The translations under genes and the position numbers were made by a program. A model generated the notes under the pieces. The model had not been told where the DNA came from, did not search any database, and worked only from the letters and a program-made list of their open reading frames with translations. Below are positions 36,201 to 45,656 of a DNA stretch of 64,000 nt, piece by piece. Origin of the DNA: Halobacillus halophilus DSM 2266 (lineage in GTDB: Bacteria; Bacillota; Bacilli; Bacillales; Halobacillaceae); assembly GCF_000284515.1 (NCBI RefSeq), contig NC_017668.1, positions 868,001-932,000 on the forward strand. Direction: 5' to 3'. Within the stretch, counting starts at the first letter, position 1, and each line of letters begins with the position of its first letter.

Positions 36201-36674
36201 ATGAACGAAGCGGAGCGGACACTTAAGGAGAAATTAACCGGGGTTTGGAAACTCGTTAATTATCAGGTGACAGATTCGAGGGGCGTATCCAATCACCCAA
36301 TGGGTAAAGATGCCTCGGGAATCGCTATTTACCACGAAGATGGATATATGTCTGTTCAAATTATGAGTTCACGACGGCTTGCCTATGCAGCAGGCGGCAT
36401 CCATACGGGTCCGACCAAGGCGGTCGCAGCAGCTGCCAAAGGGTATCTTGCCTACTCTGGGACATACGAAATAGATTCAGGGAAAAGCATGGTTGAGCAC
36501 TATATGACGGTAAGTTTGAATCCGAACTGGGAAGGCGATACGCAGCCGCGTTACGTTCAATTTGAAGGAGACCGATTGATTATTAACAGCCAGCCGGTTT
36601 TTATTCAGGGGCAGGAAAAGAATACACAATTAATCTGGGAAAGAGCAGACTCATCCTCAAAAAATGAAGGTTGA
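36201..36674 (+). CDS. Lipocalin-like domain protein
   Basis: 157 residues fitting the lipocalin-like (PF13924-type) fold: LTGVWKLVNYQVTDSRGV (residues 11-28), GIAIYHEDGYMSVQIMS (about 42-58), YSGTYEIDSGKSMVEHYMTVSL (about 93-114) and the last strands LIINSQPVFIQGQEKNTQLIWERA. Cytoplasmic, no signal peptide. Members are mostly uncharacterised; some lie in biosynthetic clusters. AAGGAGAG precedes ATG 36201. Repeat R4 starts 9 bases after the stop. Confidence 0.78.
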   Translation: MNEAERTLKEKLTGVWKLVNYQVTDSRGVSNHPMGKDASGIAIYHEDGYMSVQIMSSRRLAYAAGGIHTGPTKAVAAAAKGYLAYSGTYEIDSGKSMVEHYMTVSLNPNWEGDTQPRYVQFEGDRLIINSQPVFIQGQEKNTQLIWERADSSSKNEG

Positions 36675-36682
36675 TCATTCAG

Positions 36683-37231
36683 AAAAGCTCCTTTTTCTAT
36701 AAGACTCAGTTTCGATATATTGTTTGATGAGGAAGTTCCTCCAGGGGACGATTTTCGCTCTCCGGCCCTGCACGACGCAGGGTCGTTCGACGTTCTTACA
36801 TGACGTGACATTCTTAGTCGAACCTCTTCTGTGGTGAGTTTCCTCGGGCTTTAAAATTGCTGCAGAATCTCACCGATCATGTTCATCCCAAAGGAGTCTC
36901 CCCGTTTTCCCAACCCCTATACGTTAAGAAGAGGCTTGAAATGATATACATGGTGTAGAGCTTTTGAACGTGGAAATCTTGATTAACAGCTATATTTTAC
37001 GATGATCCATATGATCATAGCTTCCGTTTTCCTAAGATAATTTCGAGCCTTTTATATCGCAAGGGTCGTGGGGGAAGGGGGAGACTCCCGTGGGAGAAGG
37101 GAGTAGGCGAGATCCCACAGGGCGCAGCCCGAGGAAGCTTGCCGGTTCCCCCACAGGAAAGCGAGTCCTTCCCCAACGACCCTAAATACCTACAAACATC
37201 TCGAAATCGAGTCTTCCACTATCCGACCCTA
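36683..37231 (-). repeat. Composite inverted repeat element R4 (interior inverted)
   Basis: The alpha end AAAAGCTCC is on the left and the beta end (CCGACCC) on the right, as in R1. The interior, however, is reversed: module B, with the 60-nt insert at 36764-36823, comes first and module A (about 37065-37187, GGTCGT / ACGACC closure) comes last. Left TIR ends near 36720; right TIR starts near 37194. It separates the convergent lipocalin-like and acyl-CoA dehydrogenase genes. Two short stretches are more diverged than in R2 and R5, so this is an older or separate subfamily copy. Confidence 0.82.
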
Positions 37232-37315
37232 GTGTGGCAAAATTCTTTAATGAATATCTTGAAGCTAACCAAAAAGAAAGGCGCTAATCTAGGAATAGGC
37301 GCCTTTCTTTTTTAA

Positions 37316-38509
37316 TCAGGATTTAAACTGCCAGGCAGGGAGCGTTTGTTTTAGCGGTTTATCCTTCCGATAACCAAGGACGTATTCAGCCTGCATGATG
37401 GTGTGAATTTCCCTTGTACCCTCATAAATGACCGGAGCCTTAGAGTTACGTAAATAGCGTTCAACCGGATATTCATTGGAGTAACCATAAGCTCCATGAA
37501 TTTGAACGGCATCATCCGCAGCCTGATTCGCAAAATTGCAGGCCTGCCATTTAGCAAGCGACGTTTCCCGCGTATTCCGAACACCTTGATTCTTCATCTC
37601 CCCGGCCCGATAGACGAGGAGGCGGCTCATTTGAAGACCAGTTTCCATATTTGCAATCATTTGCTGGACCAGCTGATGCCTTCCGATTTCCTTTCCGAAC
37701 GTATGACGCTCATGGCAGTAATCAACACTTGCCTCGAGACAAGCCATGATTTGACCGCAAGCCCCGGCCGCCACCGTAAAACGGCCATTATCCAATGCAG
37801 CCATAGCAATCTTAAACCCATCGCCCTCAGCGCCGACCAAGTTTTCTTTAGGTACCCTGACTTGATCGAAAAATAATTCTCCTGTATTTCCGGCGCGTAT
37901 GCCTAATTTTCCTTTGATACCTTTTGAAGAGAACCCTGTCATGGTTCGTTCCACGATAAAGGCTGAAATGCCGTGATGCTTTTTACTTTTGTCGGTATAG
38001 GCGAAAACGAGAAAATAATCGGCCGAATCACAAAGGGAGATCCACGTCTTCTGTCCGGTAAGCACATATGCATCGCCATCCTGCCTCGCGGTTGTTTGGA
38101 GTGCGGCGACATCAGAGCCAGCCCCGGGTTCTGTAAGTCCAAATCCTCCTATTTTTTCCCCCTTTGCCTGCGGAACTAAGTACCGCTGTTTTTGTTCATC
38201 CGTTCCCCATTGCAATAGCGTCATACTGTTAAGACCAGTATGGACAGACACAGCGGTTCGGAAGGCCGTATCTCCACGCTCTAATTCTTCACATACGATA
38301 GCAAGGGAATTGTAGTCCATGCCGCTTCCACCATATTTTTCTGGAATACAGACGCCCATAAGACCTAAGTCAGCCAGTTTTTTTAACAAGTTTGGATCAA
38401 ATTTTCCATTCGCATCCCACTCTCCGATATACGGCATGATTTCCTTATCCACAAATCCGCGCACTGTCCTGCGGAGCATGACCTGCTCTTCACTGAAATC
38501 AAAATCCAT
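37316..38509 (-). CDS. Acyl-CoA dehydrogenase, probably glutaryl-CoA type
   Basis: FAD enzyme of 397 residues oxidising an acyl-CoA at alpha-beta. Seen: GFGLTEPGAGSDVAALQTTA (FAD/substrate signature, about 122-141), KTWISLCDSADYF, HTFGKEIGRHQLVQQM, QIHGAYGYSNEYPVERYLRN and IYEGTREIHTIMQAEYVLGYR with the catalytic Glu (about 366). The GTREIHTIMQAEYVLG ending is closer to glutaryl-CoA dehydrogenases than to butyryl-CoA enzymes, but this is a by-eye judgement. The family III CoA transferase gene lies 11 bases upstream in the same operon, as in gcdG-gcdH pairs of Pseudomonas. Proposed role: glutaryl-CoA to crotonyl-CoA plus CO2. Confidence 0.75.
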   Translation of the reverse strand: MDFDFSEEQVMLRRTVRGFVDKEIMPYIGEWDANGKFDPNLLKKLADLGLMGVCIPEKYGGSGMDYNSLAIVCEELERGDTAFRTAVSVHTGLNSMTLLQWGTDEQKQRYLVPQAKGEKIGGFGLTEPGAGSDVAALQTTARQDGDAYVLTGQKTWISLCDSADYFLVFAYTDKSKKHHGISAFIVERTMTGFSSKGIKGKLGIRAGNTGELFFDQVRVPKENLVGAEGDGFKIAMAALDNGRFTVAAGACGQIMACLEASVDYCHERHTFGKEIGRHQLVQQMIANMETGLQMSRLLVYRAGEMKNQGVRNTRETSLAKWQACNFANQAADDAVQIHGAYGYSNEYPVERYLRNSKAPVIYEGTREIHTIMQAEYVLGYRKDKPLKQTLPAWQFKS

Positions 38510-38520
38510 AAGATCTCTCC

Positions 38521-39708
38521 TTAAATAACACTCATTTTTCGCAGTTCTTCAATTTCCTTCTTCTTATACCCCAGGGACTTAAGAATTTCGTCCGTATGTT
38601 CTCCGGGTTCAGGTGGGTGGCGCTTTAGTTTTACCTTGGATCGGGACAGTTTCAACGGACTTCCGATCATTTTTATGGGGCCGGCTTTAGGATGCTCGGC
38701 TTTTAGAAACATCTCTCTTTCTTTAAGCTGTGGGTCGAGAAATAAGTCATCCAGCGTATAGATAGGGCCAAATGGGATATTGGCTCCCTGACATTTTTCC
38801 TTCCAATAATCTGTAGGTTTCTCAAGGAATCCTTCTTGTAAGAGCGGAATTAACTCCTGTCGATGGGAGACTCGATCTGGATTCGTGCGAAAGCGAATAT
38901 CTGCAGCCAGCTCGGGTTTTTGGATGACTTGGCAGAGAGAAGCAAATTGAATGTCATTTCCAACTGCTATAACCATGTCACCATCTTTAGTTCGAAAAGT
39001 TTGGTAAGGGACAATGTTGGCATGGTGATTTCCGAGGCGCCCCGGAATGTCACCAGACATTAAATAATTGCTTCCTATATTAACAAGTGAACTGACAGCC
39101 GCATCGTATAAAGATAAATCGAGTTGCTGGCCATACCCTGAATGAGACCGCTCGAGTAAAGCAGCCTGAACGCCGATACAGGCATACAACCCTGTTAAGA
39201 TGTCCGTGATCGCAACACCCGTTTTCTGAGGACCGGATTCTTCGTTTCCTGTAATGCTCATCAGTCCGCTCATGGCTTGAATGATGAAATCGTACCCTGG
39301 AAGGTGTTTATATGGACCAGTTTCACCAAAACCAGTGATCGAACAGTATACAATTCCTTCATTAACTTTTTTTAGCTGATCATAACCCAACCCAAGGCGC
39401 TCCATGGTTCCAGTTTTAAAATTATGAAGGATAACATCACTTTCAGATACTAGCTGACGAATGATATTCGTTCCTTTCTCGGCCTTTAAATTGATGGTGA
39501 GACTCTTTTTATTACGATTAGCACATGCATAATAAGCACTGACTCCTTCTTGGAACGGCGGCCCCCACTTCCGGGTATCATCACTTCCTCCAGGGGCCTC
39601 CACTTTAATAACGTCTGCCCCTAAATCTCCAAGAATCATCGAACAATAAGGACCAGCAAGCACCCGGGTCAAATCAAGTACACGAATTCCTTCAAGAGCC
39701 CCAGCCAA
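38521..39708 (-). CDS. CaiB/BaiF family III CoA transferase (glutarate CoA transferase candidate)
   Basis: 395 residues. Family signature LEGIRVLDLTRVLAGPYCSMILGDLGADVIKVE begins at residue 4 (first half shown in pieces: LDLTRVLAGP, GDLGADVIKVE). KKSLTINLKAEKG, the catalytic Asp region LPGYDFIIQAMSGLMSITG and TDILTGLYACIGVQAALLERS follow. TTG 39708 is the likely start, with AAAGGA about 10 bases upstream; the frame remains open to 39867 but that stretch codes a leader hairpin. It sits in an operon with the acyl-CoA dehydrogenase. Proposed role by context: activation of glutarate with succinyl-CoA. Confidence 0.78.
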   Translation of the reverse strand: MAGALEGIRVLDLTRVLAGPYCSMILGDLGADVIKVEAPGGSDDTRKWGPPFQEGVSAYYACANRNKKSLTINLKAEKGTNIIRQLVSESDVILHNFKTGTMERLGLGYDQLKKVNEGIVYCSITGFGETGPYKHLPGYDFIIQAMSGLMSITGNEESGPQKTGVAITDILTGLYACIGVQAALLERSHSGYGQQLDLSLYDAAVSSLVNIGSNYLMSGDIPGRLGNHHANIVPYQTFRTKDGDMVIAVGNDIQFASLCQVIQKPELAADIRFRTNPDRVSHRQELIPLLQEGFLEKPTDYWKEKCQGANIPFGPIYTLDDLFLDPQLKEREMFLKAEHPKAGPIKMIGSPLKLSRSKVKLKRHPPEPGEHTDEILKSLGYKKKEIEELRKMSVI

Positions 39709-39731
39709 ATGAATCACTTCCTTTCTAACAA

Positions 39732-39777
39732 GTAAAAAGCCAGAAGAACCCATACGAAGTATGAATCCAACTGGCTT
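39732..39777 (-). promoter_or_regulatory. Attenuator-like hairpin in the CoA-transferase leader
   Basis: On the minus strand AAGCCAG...CATAC and GTATG...CTGGCTT form a near-continuous stem of about 19 bp with a UUC loop, followed by UUUUUAC, ending 23 bases before the start codon. No gene lies upstream on this strand, so it would terminate the operon's own leader transcript. Confidence 0.55.
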
Positions 39778-39933
39778 GGGAACGATGGTCTTGATCGTAA
39801 TAGGGTCTGTCCTAAAAGGGTTACACTTCATCTTATTCCAAGGGTACGGTGGATATGAATGCTTCATTCATTTTTAATCAACGAATAAATGCCTATCATG
39901 AAATAATTTCTATCGTAATAGGATAGAGCAGTG

Positions 39934-39967
39934 GGACAAATCTGAGAAAAGCAGGACAGGTCTCAGA
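39934..39967. promoter_or_regulatory. Putative operator in the divergent lysine-cluster control region
   Basis: Two direct 14-mers, GGACAAATCTGAGA (39934) and GGACAGGTCTCAGA (39954), start exactly 20 bp apart. Their ends also form the dyad TCTGAGA / TCTCAGA. The 322-bp gap 39709-40030 otherwise contains the leader hairpin and TTGACA at 40005, too close to the start codon to serve the plus-strand gene by itself. Confidence 0.4.
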
Positions 39968-40030
39968 AGCGGCCCATTCATTTACATCTTAGAAATTAAG
40001 ATTACTTGACAGTGACTTGGGGGTTTTACA

Positions 40031-41215
40031 ATGGAATTTGGTTCAAGACAGGTGAAAAGTCTGCCTCCTTATTTATTTTCCATCTTTCATGAGAAAAAGA
40101 AGAAATTAAAACAGCAGGGGATAGACGTTATTGATTTAGGAATAGGAGCTCCGGATTTGCCTGCTCCGTCCTTTATTATCGATCGTTTAACTGTAGAAGC
40201 GGCCAATCCTGACAATCATAAATATGCCCCTTACGGCGGATGCGAGGAATTTAAGCAGGCGGTCGCTTCCTTTTACAAGAAGCATTATGATGTTGACCTC
40301 GACCCAGAGACAGAGGTACTTGCCTTAATTGGTTCAAAGGAAGGAATCGCTCATTTAATTCGGGCGGTCATTGACCCGGGGGACGGGGTGCTGATTCCTG
40401 ATCCAGGCTACCCTGTTTATCAATCAGCTGTCCATCTTGCTTACGGAACGGCGCTTCCTTATCCATTGGACAGACAGAATGGGTATGTACCTGATTATCA
40501 ATTGCTGGTAGAGGAAGACGTGGAGAAAGCAAAACTCATGATTCTAAATTATCCCGGGAATCCAACCGGGGCAACGGTAGAGATGGAGACTTTTGAGAAA
40601 GCTGTGGCATTTGCGAAGCAGCATAAGCTCTGTGTAGCTCACGATGCTGCTTATGATTTAGTAACGTTCTCTGGTTATAAGGCTCCCAGTATTCTGCAGA
40701 TACCAGGTTCGAAAGAGACGGCGGTGGAGTTTGGTTCTTTATCGAAAAGTTTTAATATGACCGGGTGGAGAATTGGATATGCGGTAGGCAATAAAGAATT
40801 GATACAAGCCTTAGCTGTAATGAAAAGTAACACCGATACCAGTCAGTTTCTGCCTATTCAAAAAGCAGGAGCGGCTGCTTTAAACAGTGACTTCTCAACA
40901 GTGAAAGAGAATAACAGGATTTATGAAAAGCGTATGGACCGGATGCTAACTGGTTTATCGGAAATGGACATACATGCAGATCGTCCAAGAGGCACCTTTT
41001 TTATCTGGGCACCCGTTCCAAAGGGGTATACATCTCAAGGGTACGTTGAAAAAGTACTGGATGAGGCCGGAGTGATTTTAACACCAGGAACAGCTTTCGG
41101 AAAGAAAGGAGAGGGGTATTTCAGGATTTCCTTATCCGTCCCTGAAGAGCGTCTGCAGGAAGCGGTTAATCGTATGAAAATTATGAAGGCAGGAGAGCAT
41201 TCGAATGGTCCATAA
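40031..41215 (+). CDS. Class I/II PLP aminotransferase (2-aminoadipate aminotransferase candidate)
   Basis: 394 residues of fold-type I, LL-DAP-aminotransferase-like subgroup. Seen: IDLGIGAPDLPAPSFI, KYAPYGGCEEFKQAVASFY, LNYPGNPTGATVEMETFEKA, the Asp/Tyr pair in AHDAAYDLVTFSGYKAPS and the PLP lysine in GSLSKSFNMTGWRIGYAVG (about residue 238). Substrate not readable from sequence; by context I propose 2-aminoadipate to 2-oxoadipate. It overlaps the next gene by 11 bases, indicating translational coupling. GGGGG is 8 bases before ATG 40031. Confidence 0.8.
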   Translation: MEFGSRQVKSLPPYLFSIFHEKKKKLKQQGIDVIDLGIGAPDLPAPSFIIDRLTVEAANPDNHKYAPYGGCEEFKQAVASFYKKHYDVDLDPETEVLALIGSKEGIAHLIRAVIDPGDGVLIPDPGYPVYQSAVHLAYGTALPYPLDRQNGYVPDYQLLVEEDVEKAKLMILNYPGNPTGATVEMETFEKAVAFAKQHKLCVAHDAAYDLVTFSGYKAPSILQIPGSKETAVEFGSLSKSFNMTGWRIGYAVGNKELIQALAVMKSNTDTSQFLPIQKAGAAALNSDFSTVKENNRIYEKRMDRMLTGLSEMDIHADRPRGTFFIWAPVPKGYTSQGYVEKVLDEAGVILTPGTAFGKKGEGYFRISLSVPEERLQEAVNRMKIMKAGEHSNGP

Positions 41216-42860
41216 GGAATCGCCATTGATGACAAGTGCCAGGGCAATTATAGAATGCATGAAAATAGAAGCCATCGAGAAAGTGTTTTGTGTACCAGGA
41301 GAAAGCTATCTCCCAGTCATGGACGCTATTCTTAATGAACCCTCTATGAAGCTTGTATCTGCACGGCATGAGGGCGGAGCTTCCTTTATGGCTGAAGGTT
41401 ACGCAAAAGCTACGGGTAAGCCTGGTGTTGTAATGGCTACAAGAGGGGTGGGCGGATCGAATCTTGCGATTGGCGTGCACACAGCTTATCAGGATTCCAC
41501 TCCCTTAGTCGTTTTTTTAGGACAAGTTCACAGCAGCTTCAGAGGGAGAGAGGGGTTCCAGGAAATTGACCTGGCTCACTTCTTTAGTTCGATTACGAAA
41601 TGGACGGTTGAAATCGATAACCCTGTCCGCATTCCTGAATTGGTTCAGCGGGCCTTTCGGATCGCACAAACAGGACGGCCGGGACCTGTAGTCATTTCTT
41701 TACCGGAAGATCTACTAACAAAAGAAGCAACCATGGAGTTTCAAAATCCAACGGTCAGGCCCTGTCCTGCTCCATCCCGAAAAGAAATTAAGCTTGTAGA
41801 AGAGTATATGCAAAAAGCAGAGCGTCCTCTCATTATTGCAGGTGGCGGAGTGAAAATAGCTGGTGCAGAAGACACGCTCGTTCAATTTGCAGAGAAATAT
41901 GATATGTCTGTGATGGCGGCCTTTAGGAGGCAGGATGTTTTTCCAAATAACCACAGGCTGTATGCCGGTCATCTCGGTTTAGGAACGGAGAAATCTATCG
42001 TGCAGACGGTGAAGGAAGCAGATTTCATCCTTTCAGTAGGTACAAGGTTATCAGAGATTACCACCCGGGATTATACGATATTCAATAAGGATCAGACCTT
42101 GATCCATATGGATATAAATGTTGAAACCCTGGGGAAAGTGTATGCACCTGATGTGGGAATTGTAGCCGATGCGAAAGAAGGGTTGAAAGCGCTTTTAACT
42201 TTAAGTGCTGTTCCAAATTGGAAGAATTGGACAATGAAGAGGAGAGAAATCTATCAATCTTCGCTGAGTCAATCGGTTCATAACAATAGTAATCAGCGGA
42301 TCATCGCACTTCTTCAAGAACATTTGCCTAATGATGCGATTCTTACGAATGATGCCGGAAACTTTGCTGGATGGCTCCATAAGTACTACCAGTTCAACTA
42401 TAAGAAAACGTATATTGGCCCTACATCCGGAGCCATGGGATATGGTTTGCCGGCGGCTCTCGGAGCCAAGTTAGCTCATCCGAAGCGTACGGTCGTTTCT
42501 CTCTCTGGAGATGGCGGGTTCCTCATGACCATGCAGGAGCTTGAGACCGCTGTAAGGTATAACATTCCGGTCATTAGTATTGTATTTAACAATTGTATGT
42601 ATGGAACGATCCGTATGCACCAGGAAATGCGGTACCCATTTAAAACGATTGGAACGGATCTTGGGAACGTGCCTTTTGCGGATATGGCCGTTCAGTTAGG
42701 TGCCATGGGTTTCTACGTTAAGAATCCTGACGAGTTTGAACAAGCCTTACTGGGAGCCCTGGAGTGCCAGGAGCCGGCTCTCATTGAAATAGAAAGTGAT
42801 GCAGAACAGATATCTGTGTCTTCAACAATTCAACAAATAAGGCAGCGAGCTGCAGATTAA
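41205..42860 (+). CDS. ThDP-dependent decarboxylase/synthase-like enzyme
   Basis: 551 residues of the acetolactate synthase/benzoylformate decarboxylase superfamily. Pyr domain with VFCVPGESYLPVMDAI and the ThDP-activating Glu in ARHEGGASFMAEGYAKATG (about 56); central domain (about 190-325); PP domain with GAMGYGLPAALGAKLA and the Mg-ThDP motif SGDGGFLMTMQELETAVRYN...NN (about 426-460). It lacks a CoA- or lipoyl-linked partner gene nearby, so a simple decarboxylase is plausible. By context I propose 2-oxoadipate to glutarate semialdehyde. An acetolactate-synthase-like side role cannot be excluded. ATG 41205, inside the previous gene, has GGAGAG upstream. Confidence 0.78.
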   Translation: MVHKESPLMTSARAIIECMKIEAIEKVFCVPGESYLPVMDAILNEPSMKLVSARHEGGASFMAEGYAKATGKPGVVMATRGVGGSNLAIGVHTAYQDSTPLVVFLGQVHSSFRGREGFQEIDLAHFFSSITKWTVEIDNPVRIPELVQRAFRIAQTGRPGPVVISLPEDLLTKEATMEFQNPTVRPCPAPSRKEIKLVEEYMQKAERPLIIAGGGVKIAGAEDTLVQFAEKYDMSVMAAFRRQDVFPNNHRLYAGHLGLGTEKSIVQTVKEADFILSVGTRLSEITTRDYTIFNKDQTLIHMDINVETLGKVYAPDVGIVADAKEGLKALLTLSAVPNWKNWTMKRREIYQSSLSQSVHNNSNQRIIALLQEHLPNDAILTNDAGNFAGWLHKYYQFNYKKTYIGPTSGAMGYGLPAALGAKLAHPKRTVVSLSGDGGFLMTMQELETAVRYNIPVISIVFNNCMYGTIRMHQEMRYPFKTIGTDLGNVPFADMAVQLGAMGFYVKNPDEFEQALLGALECQEPALIEIESDAEQISVSSTIQQIRQRAAD

Positions 42861-42891
42861 AGTTAAAGTTAGTTCGAGGAGGAGATTACCT

Positions 42892-44394
42892 GTGAGTCAA
42901 AAGTTGAACCAAGAAGAAAAACTTCAGAATTTCATTAATGGGGAATGGCTGGAACCTGGTAATGGTGCGTATGCTGATGTAACCAATCCGGCTACGCTTG
43001 AAACGCTGGTGCAAGTGCCATTGTCTGGTAAAGAAGAAGTAGCTTCCGCTGTAGAGGCTGCCAAGAAAGCTCAAAAGGACTGGGCGCTTGTTCCTGCTCC
43101 TCAGCGTGCGGAAGTACTTTACCGTGTTGGTTTAATTATGAAAGAAAGAAAAGAGTACTTGTCCCGCTGGCTGACGATGGAAAATGGAAAGGTGCTGGAA
43201 GAAGCACGCGGAGAAGTGCAGGAAGGGATCGATATGGCTTTCTATATGGCTGGGGAAGGACGAAGGTTATTCGGCCAGACCACTCCATCCGAACTGAAGG
43301 ACAAATTCGCTATGAGTGTACGCGCCCCTGTGGGAGTGGTCGGAATAATTACACCATGGAATTTTCCGATAGCCATAGCGACTTGGAAGTCGTTTCCGGC
43401 CATCGTCGCAGGGAATGCGGTTGTATGGAAACCCGCCTCCGAAACACCGGTCATGGCTTTTGAATTAGCTAAAATATTTGAAGAAGCAGGCCTTCCTAAA
43501 GGGGTTATCAATGTCGTATTCGGTTCAGGTTCTTCCGTCGGGGAAGCTATGCTTGAAGAAAATGATATACGGGTCATCTCGTTTACTGGTTCTAATGAAG
43601 TGGGGCGCGGAATTGCTTCTAAGTGCGGTCAAAAACTGAAAAAAGTCTCACTCGAAATGGGAGGCAAAAACGCGGTCATTGTTATGGATGATGCTGATCT
43701 TTCACTAGCCGTAGAGGGTATTTTGTGGAGCGCATTTGGAACGAGCGGACAGCGTTGTACCGCCTGCAGCCGCGTATTGGTTCACGAAAGCTTAAAGGAT
43801 CAATTAGAAGAACGGCTGATGTACGAAATGGCTAAGCTGACCATAGGTAACGGATTAGATGAATCGATCAAGGTAGGTCCGATTATTAATCAAAAAGGAC
43901 TTGAAAAAATAAAAAGTTATATTCGAGTAGGGAATGCAGAAGGGGCCAAGCTGCTTGCAGGCGGTTATGTACTGGAAAATGGAGAACATAAAAAAGGGCA
44001 TTATTTCGCCCCTACACTATTCACAGATGTGAAAGCCGATATGCGTATCGCTCAGGAAGAAATCTTTGGACCGGTCGTTTCCCTGATTCCAGTAAAGAGT
44101 CTCGAAGAAGCTGTTGAGATCAATAACGGCGTGGAGTTCGGTCTCTCGAGTTCTATCTTTACGAAGGATATCAATAAGGTTTTTGCAGCCCAGCGCGATC
44201 TGGACACAGGAATTGTGTATGTAAATGCAGGGACAACAGGCGCAGAGATTCATCTTCCTTTTGGAGGAACAAAAGGAACGGGCAATGGGCACCGTGATTC
44301 CGGTCTTGCCGCTTTAGATGTGTTTACGGAATGGAAATCCGTGTATGTGGATTTTAGCGGTAAATTACAGCGTGCTCAAATCGACGTGGAGTAG
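42892..44394 (+). CDS. Aldehyde dehydrogenase (aminoadipate/glutarate semialdehyde candidate)
   Basis: NAD(P)-dependent ALDH superfamily enzyme, 500 residues. [19 protein letters not shown] (about 146-164), the [16 protein letters not shown] cofactor motif, catalytic Glu in [17 protein letters not shown] (about 261) and catalytic Cys in [18 protein letters not shown] (about 295). GTSGQRC and the nearby VMDDADL recall antiquitin-like and ketoglutarate semialdehyde dehydrogenases. The position between the ThDP enzyme and lysine dehydrogenase suggests oxidation of aminoadipate semialdehyde, glutarate semialdehyde or both. Start GTG 42892 with GGAGGAG 9 bases upstream. Confidence 0.83.
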   Translation: MSQKLNQEEKLQNFINGEWLEPGNGAYADVTNPATLETLVQVPLSGKEEVASAVEAAKKAQKDWALVPAPQRAEVLYRVGLIMKERKEYLSRWLTMENGKVLEEARGEVQEGIDMAFYMAGEGRRLFGQTTPSELKDKFAMSVRAPVGVVGIITPWNFPIAIATWKSFPAIVAGNAVVWKPASETPVMAFELAKIFEEAGLPKGVINVVFGSGSSVGEAMLEENDIRVISFTGSNEVGRGIASKCGQKLKKVSLEMGGKNAVIVMDDADLSLAVEGILWSAFGTSGQRCTACSRVLVHESLKDQLEERLMYEMAKLTIGNGLDESIKVGPIINQKGLEKIKSYIRVGNAEGAKLLAGGYVLENGEHKKGHYFAPTLFTDVKADMRIAQEEIFGPVVSLIPVKSLEEAVEINNGVEFGLSSSIFTKDINKVFAAQRDLDTGIVYVNAGTTGAEIHLPFGGTKGTGNGHRDSGLAALDVFTEWKSVYVDFSGKLQRAQIDVE

Positions 44395-44428
44395 ATTGTA
44401 TGGTCATGAGGGAAGAGGAGGACGGATG

Positions 44429-45580
44429 ATGAAAGTAGCAGTACTTGGATCTGGTCTAATGGGTAAAGAAGCAGCTAGGGATTTAGTCCATAGTCCAGGA
44501 GTCGAGCACGTGGGACTCGCTGATATTGATTTATCTCGAGCGGAGAAGGTCTGTAAGAGCATAAACTCTCCTAAAATTCACGCTTATAAAGTGGATGCAG
44601 GAAACGCTGCTGAACTGGCTGCTTTTATGAAATCTTATGATGTCGTCATTAATGCTTTATTCTATTCATTCAATGAGATGGTTGCCAGAACAGCCATAGG
44701 GGTAGGTGTAAGTTCCGTAGATCTTGGAGGGCATATCGGTCATATCACGGACAAAGTGTTGGAGCTGGATGAAAAAGCCCGGGCCGCAGGAGTCACCATT
44801 ATTCCTGATCTCGGGGTAGCTCCTGGAATGATTAATATTCTATCAGGCTATGGAGTTAGTAAACTGGACAAGCTGGATTCCCTGCGCCTGTTTGTTGGAG
44901 GCATACCTGTCCAGCCAGAACCTCCTTTAGAATACAATCACGTTTTCTCAATGGAAGGTCTGCTTGATCATTATACAGATCCTTCTACCATTATTCGAAA
45001 CGGCAAACTTGAGGAAGTCTCCTCCCTTTCGGAAATAGAACCTATCTATTTTGAACGTTATGGTCCGCTTGAAGCGTTCCATACGTCCGGGGGAACATCT
45101 ACATTACTTAAGTCCTATCCAAAAGTTCGTACGCTGGAATACAAAACCATCCGGTATCCGGGCCACGCGGAAAAGATGAAGCTGCTGGTCGACTTGAATT
45201 TAACGCATAACGACAGCGAAGTTGAGGTGGGCGGTGTGAAGATTAAAACCAGAGAAGTGCTGTTAAAGACGATTGACCCAATTGTTAGCTTAAAGAATAA
45301 AGAGGATGCGGTTCTTCTGAGAGTAAATGTGGGCGGAGAAAAGGATGGGAAACAGGCCGCCTATCAATATGAAATGGTCACCTATAAGGATCGGGTCACA
45401 AATGTGACGGCCATGGCACGAGCTACGGCCAACACGATATCAGTAGTCGCTCAGATGATCGGCAGTCAGGCCATCACTAAAAAAGGTGTGTGTCCTCCTG
45501 AGCAAATAGTTCCGGGTGATCTTTATATTAAAGAGATGGGCCAAAGAGGAGTCGTCATTACTGAAAAACAAATCACTTAG
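44429..45580 (+). CDS. Saccharopine-dehydrogenase family, L-lysine 6-dehydrogenase candidate
   Basis: 383 residues, the length of known lysine 6-dehydrogenases. N-terminal Rossmann motif [17 protein letters not shown] (residues 3-19), [12 protein letters not shown], then [52 protein letters not shown] and a C-terminal helix-rich region. This DLGVAPGM-type enzyme group oxidatively deaminates the epsilon-amino group of lysine to aminoadipate semialdehyde (family knowledge, from Geobacillus and Pyrococcus enzymes). ATG 44429 has GAGGAGG 7 bases upstream; ATG 44426 is adjacent. A strong terminator ends the operon. Confidence 0.82.
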   Translation: MKVAVLGSGLMGKEAARDLVHSPGVEHVGLADIDLSRAEKVCKSINSPKIHAYKVDAGNAAELAAFMKSYDVVINALFYSFNEMVARTAIGVGVSSVDLGGHIGHITDKVLELDEKARAAGVTIIPDLGVAPGMINILSGYGVSKLDKLDSLRLFVGGIPVQPEPPLEYNHVFSMEGLLDHYTDPSTIIRNGKLEEVSSLSEIEPIYFERYGPLEAFHTSGGTSTLLKSYPKVRTLEYKTIRYPGHAEKMKLLVDLNLTHNDSEVEVGGVKIKTREVLLKTIDPIVSLKNKEDAVLLRVNVGGEKDGKQAAYQYEMVTYKDRVTNVTAMARATANTISVVAQMIGSQAITKKGVCPPEQIVPGDLYIKEMGQRGVVITEKQIT

Positions 45581-45584
45581 AATG

Positions 45585-45618
45585 ATAGAAGCTGCTAAAC
45601 GCAGCTTCTATTTTTTTA
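45585..45618 (+). terminator. Terminator of the lysine operon
   Basis: A perfect 11-bp stem ATAGAAGCTGC / GCAGCTTCTAT, a TAAAC loop and TTTTTTT. Confidence 0.92.
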
Positions 45619-45656
45619 TGGAGAGCTTACTAAAGCTCTGTGACAATAGTTACAGC

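Noticed and set aside
39709-39867. N-terminal extension of the CoA transferase
   Set aside because: Family proteins begin at the LEGIRVLDLTR block; the extra stretch encodes the leader hairpin and lacks a ribosome binding site.
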